Counted from the first letter of the stretch, positions 1-9,372 are shown. The stretch: DNA of 64,000 nt from JAAYJT01 sp037445555 (GCA_037445555.1 JBBIKG010000016.1:1-64000), one strand, 5' to 3'. Notes: generated by a model from the letters alone, not told the origin. Program-made: numbers and translations.

Positions 1-690
1 AGTAAACATGAAACCCTTGAGTTTACTGCAAGTACTACCCCGGTTGAAGCCTCCACAAACCAGGAAATGTGGCTGCCTGTGCGTCTGGGAGAGAACGCCG
101 GCCTGAGCGCCATGCGCCTGGTGCTGAGCTACCCTAGCGACGCTTTCGAAGTTACAGCGGTTAAAACACCTTTCGATATATACCATTACAGCCTTAATGG
201 TAACCAATTGACCATTGCAGGCATTACGGGCATCGGAAATGCACTATCCTTCAAGAAAGGCGATGTGATAGCCCAGATCAGGGTGCGCATAAATGGCAAT
301 ATTGAAGCAATTCAGGACGCCACGCTCACGCCTATGCCGGGCAGCCATTTTGTGAACGCACAGGCCGAAAAGGTAACAACCGCTCTCATTACTCCGAAAC
401 TTATCAGCCGGGCGAATGCTACCGAACTGTATGCCAACTATCCAAATCCCTTCGCAGGTCAGACCGAGATTGCCTTTAAGATAGGCGATGCCGGCCATAC
501 CCGTCTTGAGGTGTACGACATGCAGGGCAAAATGGTAGCCCGCCTGTTGGACGAAGTTAAACCCACGGGGTATTACCAGGTCGATTTTAAAGCAGCCAAT
601 CTGAAACCAGGAACCTATATTTACCGTCTTTCCACCTCCGGAAACCTTCCCTCCTCTCTAACCCGCGTCATGATCATAACCTCCCGTTAA
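1..690 (+). CDS. T9SS-exported protein, C-terminal part (cohesin-like domain + type A sorting domain)
   Basis: The reading frame is open from base 1, so the gene begins upstream and only its last 229 codons are visible. Residues about 20-125 look like a cohesin-like beta-sandwich: a short LSYPSDAF strand, alternating hydrophobic strands and a GDVIAQIRV segment. The last ~85 residues are a clear T9SS type A sorting domain, with NYPNPF, LEVYDMQGK, the G-Y/G-T-Y-IYRL pattern and a hydrophobic end. In known T9SS cargo this domain directs export across the outer membrane and is then removed or attached to the surface. The catalytic or binding part of the protein lies outside the window, so its substrate is unknown. 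A strong terminator follows immediately. Confidence 0.85.
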   Translation, partial: SKHETLEFTASTTPVEASTNQEMWLPVRLGENAGLSAMRLVLSYPSDAFEVTAVKTPFDIYHYSLNGNQLTIAGITGIGNALSFKKGDVIAQIRVRINGNIEAIQDATLTPMPGSHFVNAQAEKVTTALITPKLISRANATELYANYPNPFAGQTEIAFKIGDAGHTRLEVYDMQGKMVARLLDEVKPTGYYQVDFKAANLKPGTYIYRLSTSGNLPSSLTRVMIITSR

Positions 691-724
691 TTCCTCCTCA
701 TTTCCCAACCTTCGACGCGATCCC

Positions 725-756
725 GAGGCGCCCCCAGCGGCGCCTCCTTCTTTTTT
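725..756 (+). terminator. Rho-independent terminator
   Basis: A perfect 8-bp G+C-rich stem (GAGGCGCC at 725-732 with GGCGCCTC at 739-746) and a 6-base loop are followed by a T-rich run ending in six T. It ends the T9SS cargo gene and separates it from the TPR-CHAT gene. Confidence 0.85.
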
Positions 757-763
757 ATATGGG

Positions 764-798
764 TTGGTAACAAACAATGCCCAATTGAATTATTTTTG
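764..798 (+). promoter_or_regulatory. Bacteroidota-type promoter for the TPR-CHAT/mutS2 operon
   Basis: A perfect -7 element TATTTTTG (TAnnTTTG) lies at 791-798 with a TTG -33-like element at 764-766, spacing 24. Transcription would start near 805, downstream of the TTG at 796. A TTG start at 796 is therefore unlikely, and a start at 826 or 832 is favoured for the next gene. Confidence 0.55.
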
Positions 799-831
799 CC
801 GTTTTTAACGGCAGAATTCATAATATTGCCA

Positions 832-3800
832 GTGGGGGTTTTTGTCCGATCGATCGTATTTCTTACCCTGGCCTGCGCTTTGGGCTGCCGGAATCCTGTG
901 CCGCCGCCGGCACCGGCAGATAAGCAGCAAGGCACTGCCAGCACGACAACTAACCAAGGGCGATTGAAGACGGCACGGGACATGCTGAGCCGGAATGCGG
1001 TTGACAGCGCCCAGGCAGAGTATAAGCAACTTATTGCTTTTTTCGGACAGCAGGGCGATCGCAGGCTGCAAATAGAATCGTTGATGGGGCTTGCCGATGC
1101 GTTGAGAAATAAAATGCTCTACGACAGCAGCCTGAGACACCTTCGAACCGCAGAAGATCTTGGCAGAAAATATCTGGAACATGGCAACCTGTTGTTTGCA
1201 GACATCAATCACCGGATAGGTACGATATTAATCGATAAGGGCCATTTTGTAGCAGCTAGGTCATATATTGATCTTGCCGTTGAGATACGGATGGAGTCAG
1301 AATTGGAAGCGGATTCTGCATTGGCACACTCCTATAATAATCTGGGCCACATTTTTTTCTATGAGGGAAATTATCAGCAAGCCAAAGCCAATTACCTGAA
1401 GGCGCTGGAGATCGCCCTTACACAAAAAAAGGCGGATGATCTTGCGCTATTCTTTCAAAACCTTGGAATCATTTATGCAAGTCTTGGTGTATATGATAGC
1501 GCAAATTACTTTCTTAGGTCATCATTATCCATATCAGGTCAGCTTCCAGGCACATCAGAGGTTCGGCTCGGTAACCGCTTTATGAGCCTCGGGCGCCTGA
1601 TGTATCTGACAGGTAATACTGACTCGGCAATGATGTATTTCAACCGAGCTGAAACACATCTGGCCCATCAGCTCGGCTCAGACAACCCTTTCATTGGTCA
1701 TCTTGCGTTAAATAAAGGCTCAGTGTATGCCAATAAATCGGATTATGAGCAAGCCCTTAACCTGTATAACAGAGCCTTAACCATCTTTAACAAAAACTTT
1801 GAGTCCACCCATCCCAATGTGCTGATCGCCTTACAGAATATCGGCTATATCCACGAAAAAAAGGGCGACTATTCCAAAGCCATCGAATACTACCTGCGCA
1901 GCATCGCACCCGGGCAGGATATACCCTCTAACGTGCGTGCTTACAGAAACCTGGCTTATACCTACAGCCTGACCAAACAGGATCACGAGGCTGAAATGTT
2001 TTACCGACGCTCAATCAGACTTGGAGAAGCCATATGGGATATTTATCATCCCGAAACCATTTTAAGCATTACGGCATATGCAAGATACCTGCTTCAGAAG
2101 GAACGAGTGGATGAATCAATCAGGCTGCTGCACAAAGCTGAGCGGGCACAAGCTCAAATTACATCAATCGATAAACGTGAGCTCTCAGGCATCTGCACCC
2201 TTATGGGCTATGCCTATCTTGAAAAAAATGACCTTGTTAAAGCGCAACGCTATGCCAATAAGGCAATTGGTGCCATAACTTCCGACAATGAAATAATGCC
2301 CGCCCCACAGCAGGGAATTGAACAACCCCTCACTCCGGATCAGATTTTGCTGAGCGCTATGCTATTGAAAGCCAGAGTATTAAAAGACCTCTCCTATATC
2401 AACCAAAGTGACAGTTTGTGCATGCAGTCGCTTGAAACCTACCGGACCTGCGCCCGATTGCTACACACCCTCCGCACAGGCTACCAAGGACAGGAATCCA
2501 AACTCATAATCAGCGGAAAACTTACAGACGTGTATTTAGAAGGGATGAGCTGTGCTCTCGATCTGTACGATAAGTACCATAAAGAGGAATTTCTGCAACA
2601 GGCATTTGAATTTTCTGAAGCCGGAAAAGCTGCGGTGTTAACCTCCTCATTTCGCGAGCTTGAAGCCAAACAAGTGGCCGGTATCTCAAAACAACTTCAG
2701 GACAAAGAGCGCAACCTTAGGCAGACACTAAGCTCCTATAGCCAACTCATATATGATGAAAAATTGAATGAATACCCGGATAAAGACAAAATTGCCGTAT
2801 GGGAAAAGAAGTTGCTTGAACTGACAAACAGCTATGATACCCTGCTCAACACCCTTGACAAGAACTATCCTGAATACTATCAGCTTCGCTATGGGTCTGA
2901 GGTGGTTGATATCCCGGCCATTCAACTTCAGCTCAAGCCCGATCAGGCTTTAATTTCGTATACCCTGGGAGAAAAGCTGCTTTTTGGCTTCGTTATCACA
3001 TCAGATACTGCTGCTTATTTCCGCAAAAACATTGACAGTACCTTTTTGGAGGACATCGATGCATTCAGGAGCCAGTTACTTACATCTGATTTTTCGGGCT
3101 TTACTGCAAACTCCTTTCGGGTATTTGAAGAAATTGGATTAAACCTCTACAATGCTTTGTTGGCTCCGGCTAAGAGCATTATCGGGAACAAAAACCTGAT
3201 CATCATACCTGATAACGAATTGGGGTACCTTCCTTTCGACGTTTTGATAACCCGGCGAAGCAACTCGGAAAGGAATGATTTCCGAGCCCTTGCATATCTT
3301 ATTCAGGAACAATCGCTCAGCTATTCGTACTCAGCGACCCTGCTCTTCAAACACCTCAAAAAAACCAAAGCATTATCACGCCATGTGCTGGCAATGGCCC
3401 CTGAATACGGCTATACAGATGTGGATGCCGGTATGAATAACCTCAGGGATAACCTGATTCCGTTGCCCTGGGCATTGGATGAGTCAAAAAGAATTACCTC
3501 ACGCTACAAGGGCAGGTTATTTGCCAGGGAAGATGCTACAGAATCAAAATTCAAACAAAAAGCCGCCAGGTTCAACATCCTGCACCTGGCTATGCACACT
3601 ATCATCGATAATGAAAATCCATTGTATTCGAAGCTGGTTTTCTCTCCTGTGGCTGACTCAACCGAGGACGGGATGCTAAACACCTTTGAGTTATTTAATC
3701 TGAAGCTTAATGCAGAAATGGCTGTGCTCAGTGCCTGTAAGACCGGTGATGGAAAGCTCAGCACTGGAGAAGGTATTATGAGCCTGGCTCGAGGATTCAT

Positions 3801-4125
3801 CTATGCCGGAGTGCCCAGTGTTGTGATGACCCTCTGGGAAGTGGACGATTACTCGAGCAGCGAACTCGTTACATTATTCTATAAATATCTCTCGGAGGGT
3901 TATTTAAAAGACAAAGCACTGCAGTTGGCAAAAATTTACTATCTGCAGAATAGCGATATGCTCAAGGCACATCCTCATTTTTGGGCCGGTTTTATCAATA
4001 TTGGCGATGCCGGCAAGGTAGGTATTGCCAGAGATTTATCCCGGGAAATCACGTACTTTGCATTGCTGCTCCTGTCGATATTATCGGTGTACCTTATCTA
4101 CAGGAAAACCCGTAAAGGAAAATGA
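832..4125 (+). CDS. TPR-repeat lipoprotein with C-terminal CHAT (caspase-like) domain
   Basis: About 1097 residues. The GTG at 832 (or TTG at 826) is preferred because the promoter covers the in-frame TTG at 796. The N-terminus is a lipoprotein signal ending ACALGC, so the protein is probably lipid-anchored. It is followed by at least eight TPR units (NLGHIFFYEGNYQQAKANYLKAL-type helices, roughly residues 80-480) and a helical linker. The C-terminal ~330 residues form a CHAT domain: the expected catalytic histidine is in LHLAMHT (nt ~3590) and the cysteine in LSACKTGDG (nt ~3735), followed by the GEG...ARGF segment. A single transmembrane helix and the basic tail RKTRKGK end the protein. CHAT domains are caspase/separase-like proteases. 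No substrate can be inferred. The stop overlaps the mutS2 start (ATGA), so the two are probably cotranscribed. Confidence 0.85.
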   Translation: MGVFVRSIVFLTLACALGCRNPVPPPAPADKQQGTASTTTNQGRLKTARDMLSRNAVDSAQAEYKQLIAFFGQQGDRRLQIESLMGLADALRNKMLYDSSLRHLRTAEDLGRKYLEHGNLLFADINHRIGTILIDKGHFVAARSYIDLAVEIRMESELEADSALAHSYNNLGHIFFYEGNYQQAKANYLKALEIALTQKKADDLALFFQNLGIIYASLGVYDSANYFLRSSLSISGQLPGTSEVRLGNRFMSLGRLMYLTGNTDSAMMYFNRAETHLAHQLGSDNPFIGHLALNKGSVYANKSDYEQALNLYNRALTIFNKNFESTHPNVLIALQNIGYIHEKKGDYSKAIEYYLRSIAPGQDIPSNVRAYRNLAYTYSLTKQDHEAEMFYRRSIRLGEAIWDIYHPETILSITAYARYLLQKERVDESIRLLHKAERAQAQITSIDKRELSGICTLMGYAYLEKNDLVKAQRYANKAIGAITSDNEIMPAPQQGIEQPLTPDQILLSAMLLKARVLKDLSYINQSDSLCMQSLETYRTCARLLHTLRTGYQGQESKLIISGKLTDVYLEGMSCALDLYDKYHKEEFLQQAFEFSEAGKAAVLTSSFRELEAKQVAGISKQLQDKERNLRQTLSSYSQLIYDEKLNEYPDKDKIAVWEKKLLELTNSYDTLLNTLDKNYPEYYQLRYGSEVVDIPAIQLQLKPDQALISYTLGEKLLFGFVITSDTAAYFRKNIDSTFLEDIDAFRSQLLTSDFSGFTANSFRVFEEIGLNLYNALLAPAKSIIGNKNLIIIPDNELGYLPFDVLITRRSNSERNDFRALAYLIQEQSLSYSYSATLLFKHLKKTKALSRHVLAMAPEYGYTDVDAGMNNLRDNLIPLPWALDESKRITSRYKGRLFAREDATESKFKQKAARFNILHLAMHTIIDNENPLYSKLVFSPVADSTEDGMLNTFELFNLKLNAEMAVLSACKTGDGKLSTGEGIMSLARGFIYAGVPSVVMTLWEVDDYSSSELVTLFYKYLSEGYLKDKALQLAKIYYLQNSDMLKAHPHFWAGFINIGDAGKVGIARDLSREITYFALLLLSILSVYLIYRKTRKGK

Positions 4126-6536
4126 TTTACCCTTTGAACTTTGAGGATAAGATCGGATTTACTGCCGTCAGATCCTTCATTGCCAGCCGAGTGTTATGCC
4201 CGCTGGGAATGAAAAGGCTTGACGAGTTGCAAATGTCGACGAATTATGAGCACATCCGTACCGAGCTTGGCAAGGCCAGTGAGATGAAAGGAATTCTGAT
4301 GACCGGTGTTGCTTTTCCGGCCAGCGATTACCTCGACCTAAGCTCCATGCTTCATTATCTGGCTATCCAGGGCACCTATCCTCAGGTGGAAGATCTTGTG
4401 GAGTTGAAACTCTCTCTCGAAGCCCTTCTGCATATCAAAAGGTTTTTACTCAAACAGCCACCTGATGCTGCCCCGAAGCTGGCAGATATGGCGGCTGCTG
4501 TGGAAGTGCCCCAGAAAATACTTCAGCATATTTCACGGCTGGTTGACGAGCGGGGCCGCATCAGGGACGGGGCATCCCAAAAACTTAAGCAGATTCGCAA
4601 CAAGCTGGTAGACAAGCATAAGGAAACCGACCGCAAACTGGCCAGTATTCTTTCGGCGATGAAAAAACAGCATCTTACAGCCGAAGAAAGTGAAATAACT
4701 ATCCGCAATGGCCGACAGGTAATTCCGGTACATGCTGCAAACAAACGAAAAATAAGAGGGTTCATCCACGATGAAAGTGCCACGGGGCAAACATTTTATA
4801 TCGAACCTGACGAGGTTTTTGAAATAAACAATCAGATCAGGGAACTAGTCGGCGCTGAAAAGCGTGAAATAATTCACATTCTCACTGCCTTTGCCGATGA
4901 TCTCAGGCCAGCTATTCCTGTCTTGCTTCATGCATATGATTTTCTGGGCGAGATTGACTTTATCAGGGCTAAAGCCCTGTTCGCCCTTGAAATAAACGCA
5001 CAACTTCCTAAACTGACCGAAAAACCCTTGATTGATTGGGTAAATGCGACCCACCCGTTGCTCTATCTCTCCCTTAAGACACAGCAGAAAAAGGTGGTGC
5101 CGCTCAGCATAACTCTTGACCATTCACAAAGGATTCTGGTGGTTTCAGGCCCCAATGCAGGAGGAAAATCAGTAGCCTTAAAAACCATAGGTCTGCTGCA
5201 ATACATGCTGCAATGCGGACTGCTCATACCTGTGGAGGATCAGAGTTCAGCAGGGGTATTTGAGAAAATATTTATCGACATCGGCGATGAACAATCAGTC
5301 GAAAACGACCTTAGCACCTACACTTCGCACCTGCGAAATCTTAAACACTTCATTGAGAATGCTGATGCCGGCACCCTGGTGATGATCGATGAGTTTGGTA
5401 CGGGTACCGAACCTCAGCTGGGTGGCGCCATTGCCGAAGCCACGCTAGAACACCTGGCTTCTAAAGGATGCCTGGGTGTGGTAACCACTCATTATGCCAA
5501 CCTTAAGGAAGCCGCCGGTAAAATTTCAGGAGTGTTTAACGGAGCAATGCTGTTTGAGTCACGGACCCTGTCGCCGCTGTTCAGGCTGGCAATTGGAAGG
5601 CCAGGAAGTTCATTTGCCTTTGAAATAGCTTCAAAGATAGGATTTCCTTCTGATGTGCTCCAGGTGGCCGCATCCAAAACAGGTACGACATCCGTTGATT
5701 ATGATCGTCTGTTGCAAGATCTTGAAACCGAAAAATCAGAACTCAGCGAACGGCAGCGTGCAGCGCGCATGGCGGATGATTTCCTGAACGAACTTATTCA
5801 GCGCTACGAACGTATGGCATCAGAACTTAAGCGCGACAGGCAGGCTATTCTTCAGAAAGCACGTGCCGAAGCAGCAGAAATTCTGCGCAGGACAAACCAA
5901 ACCATCGAACGGGCGGTTCGTGAGATAAAGGAAAGCCAGGCTGACAGACAGCGTGTCAAAGTCATACGCCAGGAATTAGCTGCACTGCGGGAAGAAGTTT
6001 CGATTATCGCTGACCAGGAGCCTAAAGAGCCCCTCTCCGGCGATCATCCAGCTAAAATGGTTGAATCGTTTACGCCCGAAACTGGCACCATGGTGACACT
6101 GCGTAATCAGCAAACTGTTGGTAAAGTCCTTGAGATCAGAGAAAACGAAGTGCTGGTTGAAGCAGGAAATATCATATTGCACGTACACCCGGCTATGCTC
6201 CAGAAAGCGCCCCCGGGCATGAAGTCATCGCCGTCTGAGGCTGTTTCATCTTCGCGCACCTATAATGACCTGAATGATAAGGTGGCTAATTTTAAACTTT
6301 CCATCGATCTGCGAGGGAAAAAAGCCGAGGAAGTTTCGGCCATACTTATTCGATATATCGATGACGCTGTGTTACTTAACATACCGGAGGTAACTATCAT
6401 CCATGGGAAAGGCGACGGTGTACTGCGTCAGGTGGTCCGGAATTACCTAAAAACCAACCCCGGAATCAAATCGATGAGTGACGGGCATGCGGACCGGGGC
6501 GGACATGGAATTACCATCGTCAGCTTCAATAGATAA
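4122..6536 (+). CDS. mutS2: endonuclease MutS2 (MutS-family ATPase with Smr domain)
   Basis: 804 residues, normal for MutS2. The N-terminal helical core and clamp contain the coiled-coil segments expected of the family. The MutS ATPase domain has Walker A GPNAGGKS at about residues 343-351 and Walker B MIDEFGTGTEP near 421. A long charged coiled coil (about 520-630) leads to a C-terminal Smr nuclease domain (about 725-804) with SIDLRGK and the HGKGDG motif. MutS2 lacks the mismatch-recognition domain of MutS. It acts on branched DNA to suppress recombination, and in some bacteria it rescues collided ribosomes. Its start overlaps the stop of the TPR-CHAT gene by four bases. This pairing is unusual for a housekeeping gene and suggests shared expression rather than shared function. 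Confidence 0.95.
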   Translation: MIYPLNFEDKIGFTAVRSFIASRVLCPLGMKRLDELQMSTNYEHIRTELGKASEMKGILMTGVAFPASDYLDLSSMLHYLAIQGTYPQVEDLVELKLSLEALLHIKRFLLKQPPDAAPKLADMAAAVEVPQKILQHISRLVDERGRIRDGASQKLKQIRNKLVDKHKETDRKLASILSAMKKQHLTAEESEITIRNGRQVIPVHAANKRKIRGFIHDESATGQTFYIEPDEVFEINNQIRELVGAEKREIIHILTAFADDLRPAIPVLLHAYDFLGEIDFIRAKALFALEINAQLPKLTEKPLIDWVNATHPLLYLSLKTQQKKVVPLSITLDHSQRILVVSGPNAGGKSVALKTIGLLQYMLQCGLLIPVEDQSSAGVFEKIFIDIGDEQSVENDLSTYTSHLRNLKHFIENADAGTLVMIDEFGTGTEPQLGGAIAEATLEHLASKGCLGVVTTHYANLKEAAGKISGVFNGAMLFESRTLSPLFRLAIGRPGSSFAFEIASKIGFPSDVLQVAASKTGTTSVDYDRLLQDLETEKSELSERQRAARMADDFLNELIQRYERMASELKRDRQAILQKARAEAAEILRRTNQTIERAVREIKESQADRQRVKVIRQELAALREEVSIIADQEPKEPLSGDHPAKMVESFTPETGTMVTLRNQQTVGKVLEIRENEVLVEAGNIILHVHPAMLQKAPPGMKSSPSEAVSSSRTYNDLNDKVANFKLSIDLRGKKAEEVSAILIRYIDDAVLLNIPEVTIIHGKGDGVLRQVVRNYLKTNPGIKSMSDGHADRGGHGITIVSFNR

Positions 6537-6655
6537 CACCGTGTGTAAGGGGCGGTACTATAATACTAAGACCAAGTAAAGACGGTAAATATCTCAGCAA
6601 GGTAGTATTTTGCATACAAAAACAAACCTTTTCATCATTTGGGTGTTTAGACATT

Positions 6656-6877
6656 ATGAGAAACTATAAAAAATATCTTATTCAGATTTTCGGCACCACA
6701 CTTGGAGTGCTCGGAGGTTACCTGTATTATAAATTTGTGGGTTGCCAAAACGGTTGTGCCATTACCTCAAATCCTTATCTGAGTATGCTCTGGGGAGCGG
6801 CCATCGGTTATCTGCTCAGTGATACTGTAGCGCAATCTGTTCGTAAAAGAAAAACCACGAGCGTGAAGCCTGATTGA
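6656..6877 (+). CDS. small membrane protein, DUF6132-like
   Basis: 73 residues. There are two hydrophobic segments (about 8-27 and 44-60) separated by a conserved-looking VGCQNGCAITSNPYLSMLWGA stretch with two cysteines, and a basic tail. The pattern of a GG-Y-LYYKFVGC helix followed by C-ITSNPY is familiar from small Bacteroidota proteins annotated DUF6132; that name is given from memory. The function is unknown. The CxxxxC pair could bind metal or form a disulfide, which is a guess. The gene stands alone between mutS2 and a convergent gene 29 bases away. A TATTTTG sequence at 6606-6612 is near-consensus for a -7 element. Confidence 0.7.
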   Translation: MRNYKKYLIQIFGTTLGVLGGYLYYKFVGCQNGCAITSNPYLSMLWGAAIGYLLSDTVAQSVRKRKTTSVKPD

Positions 6878-6906
6878 CTATCCTAAGAACCCTTCCGGGA
6901 ATTAAA

Positions 6907-7233
6907 TCATGTTTTCCTGCTGGTTCTGACCAACTCATAAGAATCATCAATCCATCGTTTGATATCGTTGTCACTTATCGACCCATCGATAACGACGGTA
7001 TTCCAGTATTTTTTATTCATATGGTATCCCGGCTTCACTGCGTCATAATGTTCACGTATTTCCACAACTTTTTCCGGGTTGCATTTCAAGGTCACGGCTA
7101 AAGCATCAACCAAATCGGTGAGTGCAAACATTTTCTCATTAACCTTGAATACCAAAGTATTTTCATCAAACGGGAACGATTCAGTTGCCATCGGTTTGGA
7201 AAGGCAGTAGTTTCGCAGGTCTTCGATATTCAT
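6907..7233 (-). CDS. MmcQ/YjbR family protein
   Basis: 108 residues, typical for the MmcQ/YjbR (CyaY-like fold) family. It starts MNIEDLRNYCLSKP, with the family's invariant-looking segments E-S-FPFDENTLVFKV, MFALTDL, a LKC-PE core, HYDAVKPGYHMNKKYWNTV, and an IKRWIDDSYELV C-terminal helix. Family members are small, possibly DNA-binding proteins without a settled function. It is transcribed alone and has a good promoter just upstream. Confidence 0.9.
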   Translation of the reverse strand: MNIEDLRNYCLSKPMATESFPFDENTLVFKVNEKMFALTDLVDALAVTLKCNPEKVVEIREHYDAVKPGYHMNKKYWNTVVIDGSISDNDIKRWIDDSYELVRTSRKT

Positions 7234-7250
7234 TATCAGCAGGCTTTAAG

Positions 7251-7285
7251 CAAAGTTATAAATTCTCTTCTTGTAGGAATGTCAA
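7251..7285 (-). promoter_or_regulatory. promoter for the MmcQ/YjbR gene
   Basis: Read on the minus strand, a perfect -7 element TAACTTTG lies at 7258-7251 and a TTG -33-like element at 7285-7283, spacing 24. It is about 17 bases upstream of the start codon. Confidence 0.45.
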
Positions 7286-7347
7286 TACCTTATGGCTAAT
7301 CATATATATTCGGACACAATAAATCATAATCCGATTATTTGATTACA

Positions 7348-7379
7348 TTTGTGTCCGATTGCCCATCGGTGTAATTTTA
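7348..7379 (+). promoter_or_regulatory. promoter for the acyl-CoA carboxylase gene
   Basis: TTTG (7348-7351) and TAATTTTA (7372-7379, one mismatch to TAnnTTTG) are 20 bases apart. Transcription would start near 7386, almost on the ATG at 7389. This favours the ATG at 7419 as the real start. Confidence 0.45.
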
Positions 7380-7418
7380 GTCTGACCGATGAGGCAAAAC
7401 CTAATTAATACTGCATCT

Positions 7419-8966
7419 ATGACACTCCAACGAAAATCGTCGGAACTCAAACGCAGAATGCAAGAAGCCCTTATGGGTGGCGGGGCAAAGGCCATTGAAA
7501 AACAAAAGGCTACAGGGAAGATGACCGCACGCGAGCGCATCATCGCATTGCTCGACCCAAAATCATTTCACGAATACGACCTTTTTGTCGAGCACGCCGG
7601 TAAAGATTTCGATATGAGTGATAAGTACCTGCCCGGCGATGGCGTCATCACCGGCACCGGAACTATCAACGGATATCCGGTTTGTATTTTCGCTCAGGAC
7701 TTTACTGTGGCAGGTGGCTCGCTTGGCTGGATGCACGCAAAAAAGATTACCAAGATCATGGATCATGCCATGAAGCTGAAAGTGCCTCTGATAGGTATCA
7801 ACGATTCGGGCGGTGCACGCATCCAGGAAGGGGTAAATTCACTAGCTGGGTATGGCGAAATTTTCTATCGAAACACTCAGGCATCCGGCATTATACCTCA
7901 AATATCGGTCATACTGGGTCCATGTGCAGGTGGTGCAGTCTACTCACCTGCCCTCACTGATTTTGTATTTGTGGTGGATAAGATCTCTAAGATGTTCATC
8001 ACAGGCCCCGAAGTGATCAAGACAGTGCTGGGCGAGGAAATCTCGATGGAAGAGCTGGGAGGTGCCCGTATCCAGGCAGAGCTCACCGGAAACGCCCATT
8101 TCTTTGCCAACAGTGAACAGGAATGCTTTGACCAGATCAAGCGTCTGTTCAGTTATATTCCCTGGAACAATACAAAGAAAGCTGAATCTTTTCCAAAGAA
8201 ACAACCCCGCACCAGGCAATATAAAATTGAGAATATTTTCCCGACCAATCCGAAACAGCCCTACGATGTCAGGGATATTATTCGCTCAATTACCGACGAT
8301 TCAGACTTTTTTGAGGTACAAGAACTTTTTGCCCAGAACATCGTCATAGGTTTTGCGCGCATTGCTGGCAACACTGTAGGGTTTGTGGCCAACCAGCCAA
8401 TGGTGCTTGCCGGCGTGCTTGATGTCGACTCGTCGGACAAGGCAGCCCGTTTTATCCGTTTCTGCGACTCATTCAACATCCCGTTGGTAACACTGGTTGA
8501 CCTTCCGGGCTACCTTCCGGGCATTGATCAGGAACATGCAGGAGTCATCCGTCATGGAGCTAAAGTACTTTATGCCTATAGCGAAGCATCAGTGCCCAAA
8601 ATCACTTTTATTTTGCGCAAGGCCTACGGCGGGGGGTATATTGCCATGTGCAGCAGTCACCTACGTGCAGATTTTGTTTTTGCTTGGCCCACGGCTGAGA
8701 TCGCCGTAATGGGCCCTGAGGGTGCGGCAAACATCATTTTCAGGAATGAAATCAAGAATGCCGAAAACCCTGATGAGATGCGCAAGCAAAAGATTAAGGA
8801 GTATAAGGAAAAATTCGCAAACCCTTATGTAGCCGCAGCATATGGTTATATTGACGCTGTGATTGAGCCAAACGAAACCCGCAATCTCCTTATTCATTCG
8901 CTTGAAATTGCTCAGGAGAAGACCGAAGTGCATCCATTTAAGAAACATGGTATCCCACCGTTTTAG
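7419..8966 (+). CDS. acyl-CoA carboxylase beta (carboxyltransferase) subunit
   Basis: 515 residues from the ATG at 7419. The in-frame ATG at 7389 adds ten residues not typical of the family and sits at the predicted transcription start. The two-lobed crotonase-like carboxyltransferase fold is clear. The N-lobe has KMTARERI, a DSGGARIQEGV oxyanion-forming loop (about 130-140) and GPCAGGAVYSPAL. The C-lobe has DLPGYLPG, AYGGGYIAM and WPTAEIAVMGPEGAANI. This is the propionyl/methylmalonyl-CoA carboxyltransferase group. Together with the biotin carrier encoded 73 bases downstream it would carboxylate propionyl-CoA, or decarboxylate methylmalonyl-CoA if paired with a membrane subunit. The exact acyl-CoA cannot be told from sequence. 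No biotin carboxylase gene is adjacent, unlike many carboxylase operons. Confidence 0.92.
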   Translation: MTLQRKSSELKRRMQEALMGGGAKAIEKQKATGKMTARERIIALLDPKSFHEYDLFVEHAGKDFDMSDKYLPGDGVITGTGTINGYPVCIFAQDFTVAGGSLGWMHAKKITKIMDHAMKLKVPLIGINDSGGARIQEGVNSLAGYGEIFYRNTQASGIIPQISVILGPCAGGAVYSPALTDFVFVVDKISKMFITGPEVIKTVLGEEISMEELGGARIQAELTGNAHFFANSEQECFDQIKRLFSYIPWNNTKKAESFPKKQPRTRQYKIENIFPTNPKQPYDVRDIIRSITDDSDFFEVQELFAQNIVIGFARIAGNTVGFVANQPMVLAGVLDVDSSDKAARFIRFCDSFNIPLVTLVDLPGYLPGIDQEHAGVIRHGAKVLYAYSEASVPKITFILRKAYGGGYIAMCSSHLRADFVFAWPTAEIAVMGPEGAANIIFRNEIKNAENPDEMRKQKIKEYKEKFANPYVAAAYGYIDAVIEPNETRNLLIHSLEIAQEKTEVHPFKKHGIPPF

Positions 8967-9039
8967 TGTTTATTCTTTTTCCTGAAAATCACCCCGCCAT
9001 CACCCAATAATTTTTACCTCATATTTAACAAAAGGGAGA

Positions 9040-9372
9040 ATGAAAAACCAGGAATTGGCAAAGGAGCTTCAGAGCCTCAATGTCGACGGAGCCAAATACA
9101 AAACCAAGTTATCCCGTAAATTCAATATGCGCAAGCCTTATGAACCCAGTTCTCCGGGCAAGGTATTTGCGTTTATCCCAGGCACCATCCGCAAAGTATT
9201 CGTTAAAGAAGGCGATATGGTCAAAAAAGGTGACAGCCTGTTAACCCTTGAAGCGATGAAAATGAACAATCTAGTAGTAGCTTCATCAGAGGGTATTATC
9301 AAAACCCTGCATGTTAAATCGGGAGAGGTTGTAAGCAATAAACAACTGCTCGTTGAGATTGAAGGCAGCTAA
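9040..9372 (+). CDS. biotin carboxyl carrier protein subunit
   Basis: 110 residues. A short basic linker is followed by a complete biotinyl domain. The biotin-accepting lysine is in EAMKMNN (about residues 70-76), and the PGKVFAFIPGTIRKVFVKEGDMVKKGD hairpin before it is typical. It carries the carboxyl group between biotin carboxylase and the carboxyltransferase encoded just upstream. It is shorter than usual N-terminally, with only ~45 residues before the biotinyl fold. Its stop codon overlaps the stop of the convergent engB gene in the tetranucleotide CTAA. Confidence 0.92.
   Translation: MKNQELAKELQSLNVDGAKYKTKLSRKFNMRKPYEPSSPGKVFAFIPGTIRKVFVKEGDMVKKGDSLLTLEAMKMNNLVVASSEGIIKTLHVKSGEVVSNKQLLVEIEGS

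Noticed and set aside
832..4125. TPR-CHAT gene as part of a CRISPR-associated Craspase system
   Set aside because: No CRISPR array, gRAMP/Cas7-11 gene or other cas gene is in the window, and the protein is exported.
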